NCBI GenBank assembly: GCA_018895315.1
Contig: JAHIOK010000299.1
Span: 1-5,307, forward strand
Direction of reading: 5' to 3'
DNA from: Actinomycetota bacterium
GTDB taxonomy: Bacteria; Actinomycetota; Actinomycetes; Actinomycetales; Microbacteriaceae
Length of the DNA: 5,307 nt
Under the pieces are notes generated by a model that saw only the letters and a program-made list of their open reading frames with translations, was not told where the DNA came from and made no database searches. This document shows positions 4,700 to 5,307 of this stretch, piece after piece. Positions within the stretch are counted from its first letter, which is position 1. The number at the start of each line of letters is the position of its first letter. The position numbers were made by a program, and so were the translations under genes.

Positions 4700-5296
4700 A
4701 TGGCGGACGACATAGATCACGCGAAACGCGCACAGCGCGCGGACCTGCGCGAGCGTCGGAATGTGCTGTCCCCGGCGGCTCTGGATGCCGCTGCCGACGG
4801 CGTGCGCGCGCAGCTCGACCACCTTGTCGACACGCTCGGTGCCCAGTCACTGTCGTGCTTCCTCTCCACCACCACCGAGCCGGGCACCCGAGTGTTCGTC
4901 GAAGAAGCCGTGCGCCGCGGCATCCGCGTGCTGCTTCCGGTGACGCGGGTGGACGGCCTGCTCGATTGGGCGGTGGCCACCCCCGAGGGTGACATCACCG
5001 AGGGGCTCTTCGGGCTGCCCGAGCCCGTCGGTGAGCTGCTCGGCCCCATCGCCGTCAACGACGTCGACCTGCTGATCATCCCTGCCGCCGCCGTCGACCG
5101 CACCGGAATGCGGCTCGGCTGGGGTCGCGGCTACTTCGACAAGACCATCGGATCGATGGAGCGCTGCCCGCCGGTCTACGCCGTCATCTACGATTCCGAA
5201 TTCGTCGACGACGTGCCCCGCGATGTGCACGACCAGCCGGTGTCCGGCATCGTGACCCCCACCCAGACCATCACCTTCACGCGCCCCAAGCGCTGA
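4700..5296 (+). CDS. 5-formyltetrahydrofolate cyclo-ligase (methenyl-THF synthetase)
   Basis: This cytosolic enzyme uses ATP to convert 5-formyl-THF to 5,10-methenyl-THF, returning a storage or inhibitory folate to one-carbon metabolism. The 198-aa length is normal. Signatures are the basic N-terminal helix KRAQRADLRERR (9-20), the region that supplies substrate-contacting basic residues in the family; the TEPGTRVF segment (59-66); GLPEP (105-109); DLLIIPAAAVDRTGMRLG (123-140) running into the nucleotide-binding RLGWGRGYFD (138-147, family R-L-G-x-G-x-G-Y/F-Y-D, here with Phe before Asp); and the terminal HDQPVSGIVTP (177-187). The start at 4700 is chosen because MADDIDHAKRAQ fits the family's N-terminus and a -10 box lies 7 nt ahead. 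An in-frame ATG at 4622 would add 26 Arg-rich residues and overlap the antisense galU start. The gene diverges from galU, as in other actinobacteria. The name fau/ygfA is used in some species. Confidence 0.96.
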   Translation: MADDIDHAKRAQRADLRERRNVLSPAALDAAADGVRAQLDHLVDTLGAQSLSCFLSTTTEPGTRVFVEEAVRRGIRVLLPVTRVDGLLDWAVATPEGDITEGLFGLPEPVGELLGPIAVNDVDLLIIPAAAVDRTGMRLGWGRGYFDKTIGSMERCPPVYAVIYDSEFVDDVPRDVHDQPVSGIVTPTQTITFTRPKR

Positions 5297-5307
5297 GATC
5301 TCTCGAA

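Noticed and set aside
1..5307. Search for CRISPR arrays, insertion sequences, phage genes, toxin-antitoxin or defence genes
   Set aside because: No spaced identical repeats, terminal inverted repeats, transposase/integrase motifs or small overlapping gene pairs were found. The tRNA has no duplicated 3' fragment in the window that would mark an integration site.

Overview
The window is GC-rich and compactly coded, with strong codon-position bias. It has the gene order galU - RimJ-type acetyltransferase - SepX/GlpR-type membrane protein, diverging from 5-formyltetrahydrofolate cyclo-ligase, which is a familiar actinobacterial neighbourhood. Composition and protein style suggest the Microbacteriaceae (for example Microbacterium or a close relative). 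The family and genus placement is an inference from memory, not from a search. This looks like an ordinary chromosomal core region. I see no mobile element, CRISPR array, rRNA, phage gene or defence system.

Layout from left to right. Bases 1-139 (+) are the last 45 codons of an AMP-forming acyl-CoA synthetase. It faces, tail to tail across a 156-bp gap, a complete CoA-acylating methylmalonate-semialdehyde dehydrogenase gene (mmsA, minus strand, 296 to about 1801). The mmsA start lies in a strikingly AT-rich patch with three imperfect direct repeats, the best regulatory signal in the window. Upstream of mmsA is a strong 14-bp hairpin terminator (1907-1938). It ends the transcript of a tRNA-Ala(CGC) gene (1948-2020, minus) and shields mmsA from it. 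Next come the minus-strand genes sepX/glpR-like (2099-3007), GNAT acetyltransferase (3089-3718) and galU (3742-4623). The 5-formyltetrahydrofolate cyclo-ligase gene (4700-5296, plus) diverges from galU across a 76-bp gap.

Functionally, mmsA and the acyl-CoA synthetase suggest branched-chain amino acid, propionate or inositol-type carbon catabolism. GalU supplies UDP-glucose for the envelope and storage or osmoprotectant sugars. The acetyltransferase probably modifies protein N-termini. The SepX/GlpR-like protein is a predicted membrane-anchored divisome factor. The cyclo-ligase returns 5-formyl-THF to the active one-carbon pool.

The points most worth a second look are: the tandem AT-rich repeats over the mmsA start; a recurring TANNNT box exactly 6-7 nt before the ATG of galU, the cyclo-ligase gene and the sepX-like gene, with poor or absent Shine-Dalgarno sequences, suggesting leaderless mRNAs; and the absence of a moeA/glp gene between galU and the acetyltransferase although the presumed Glp receptor gene is present.
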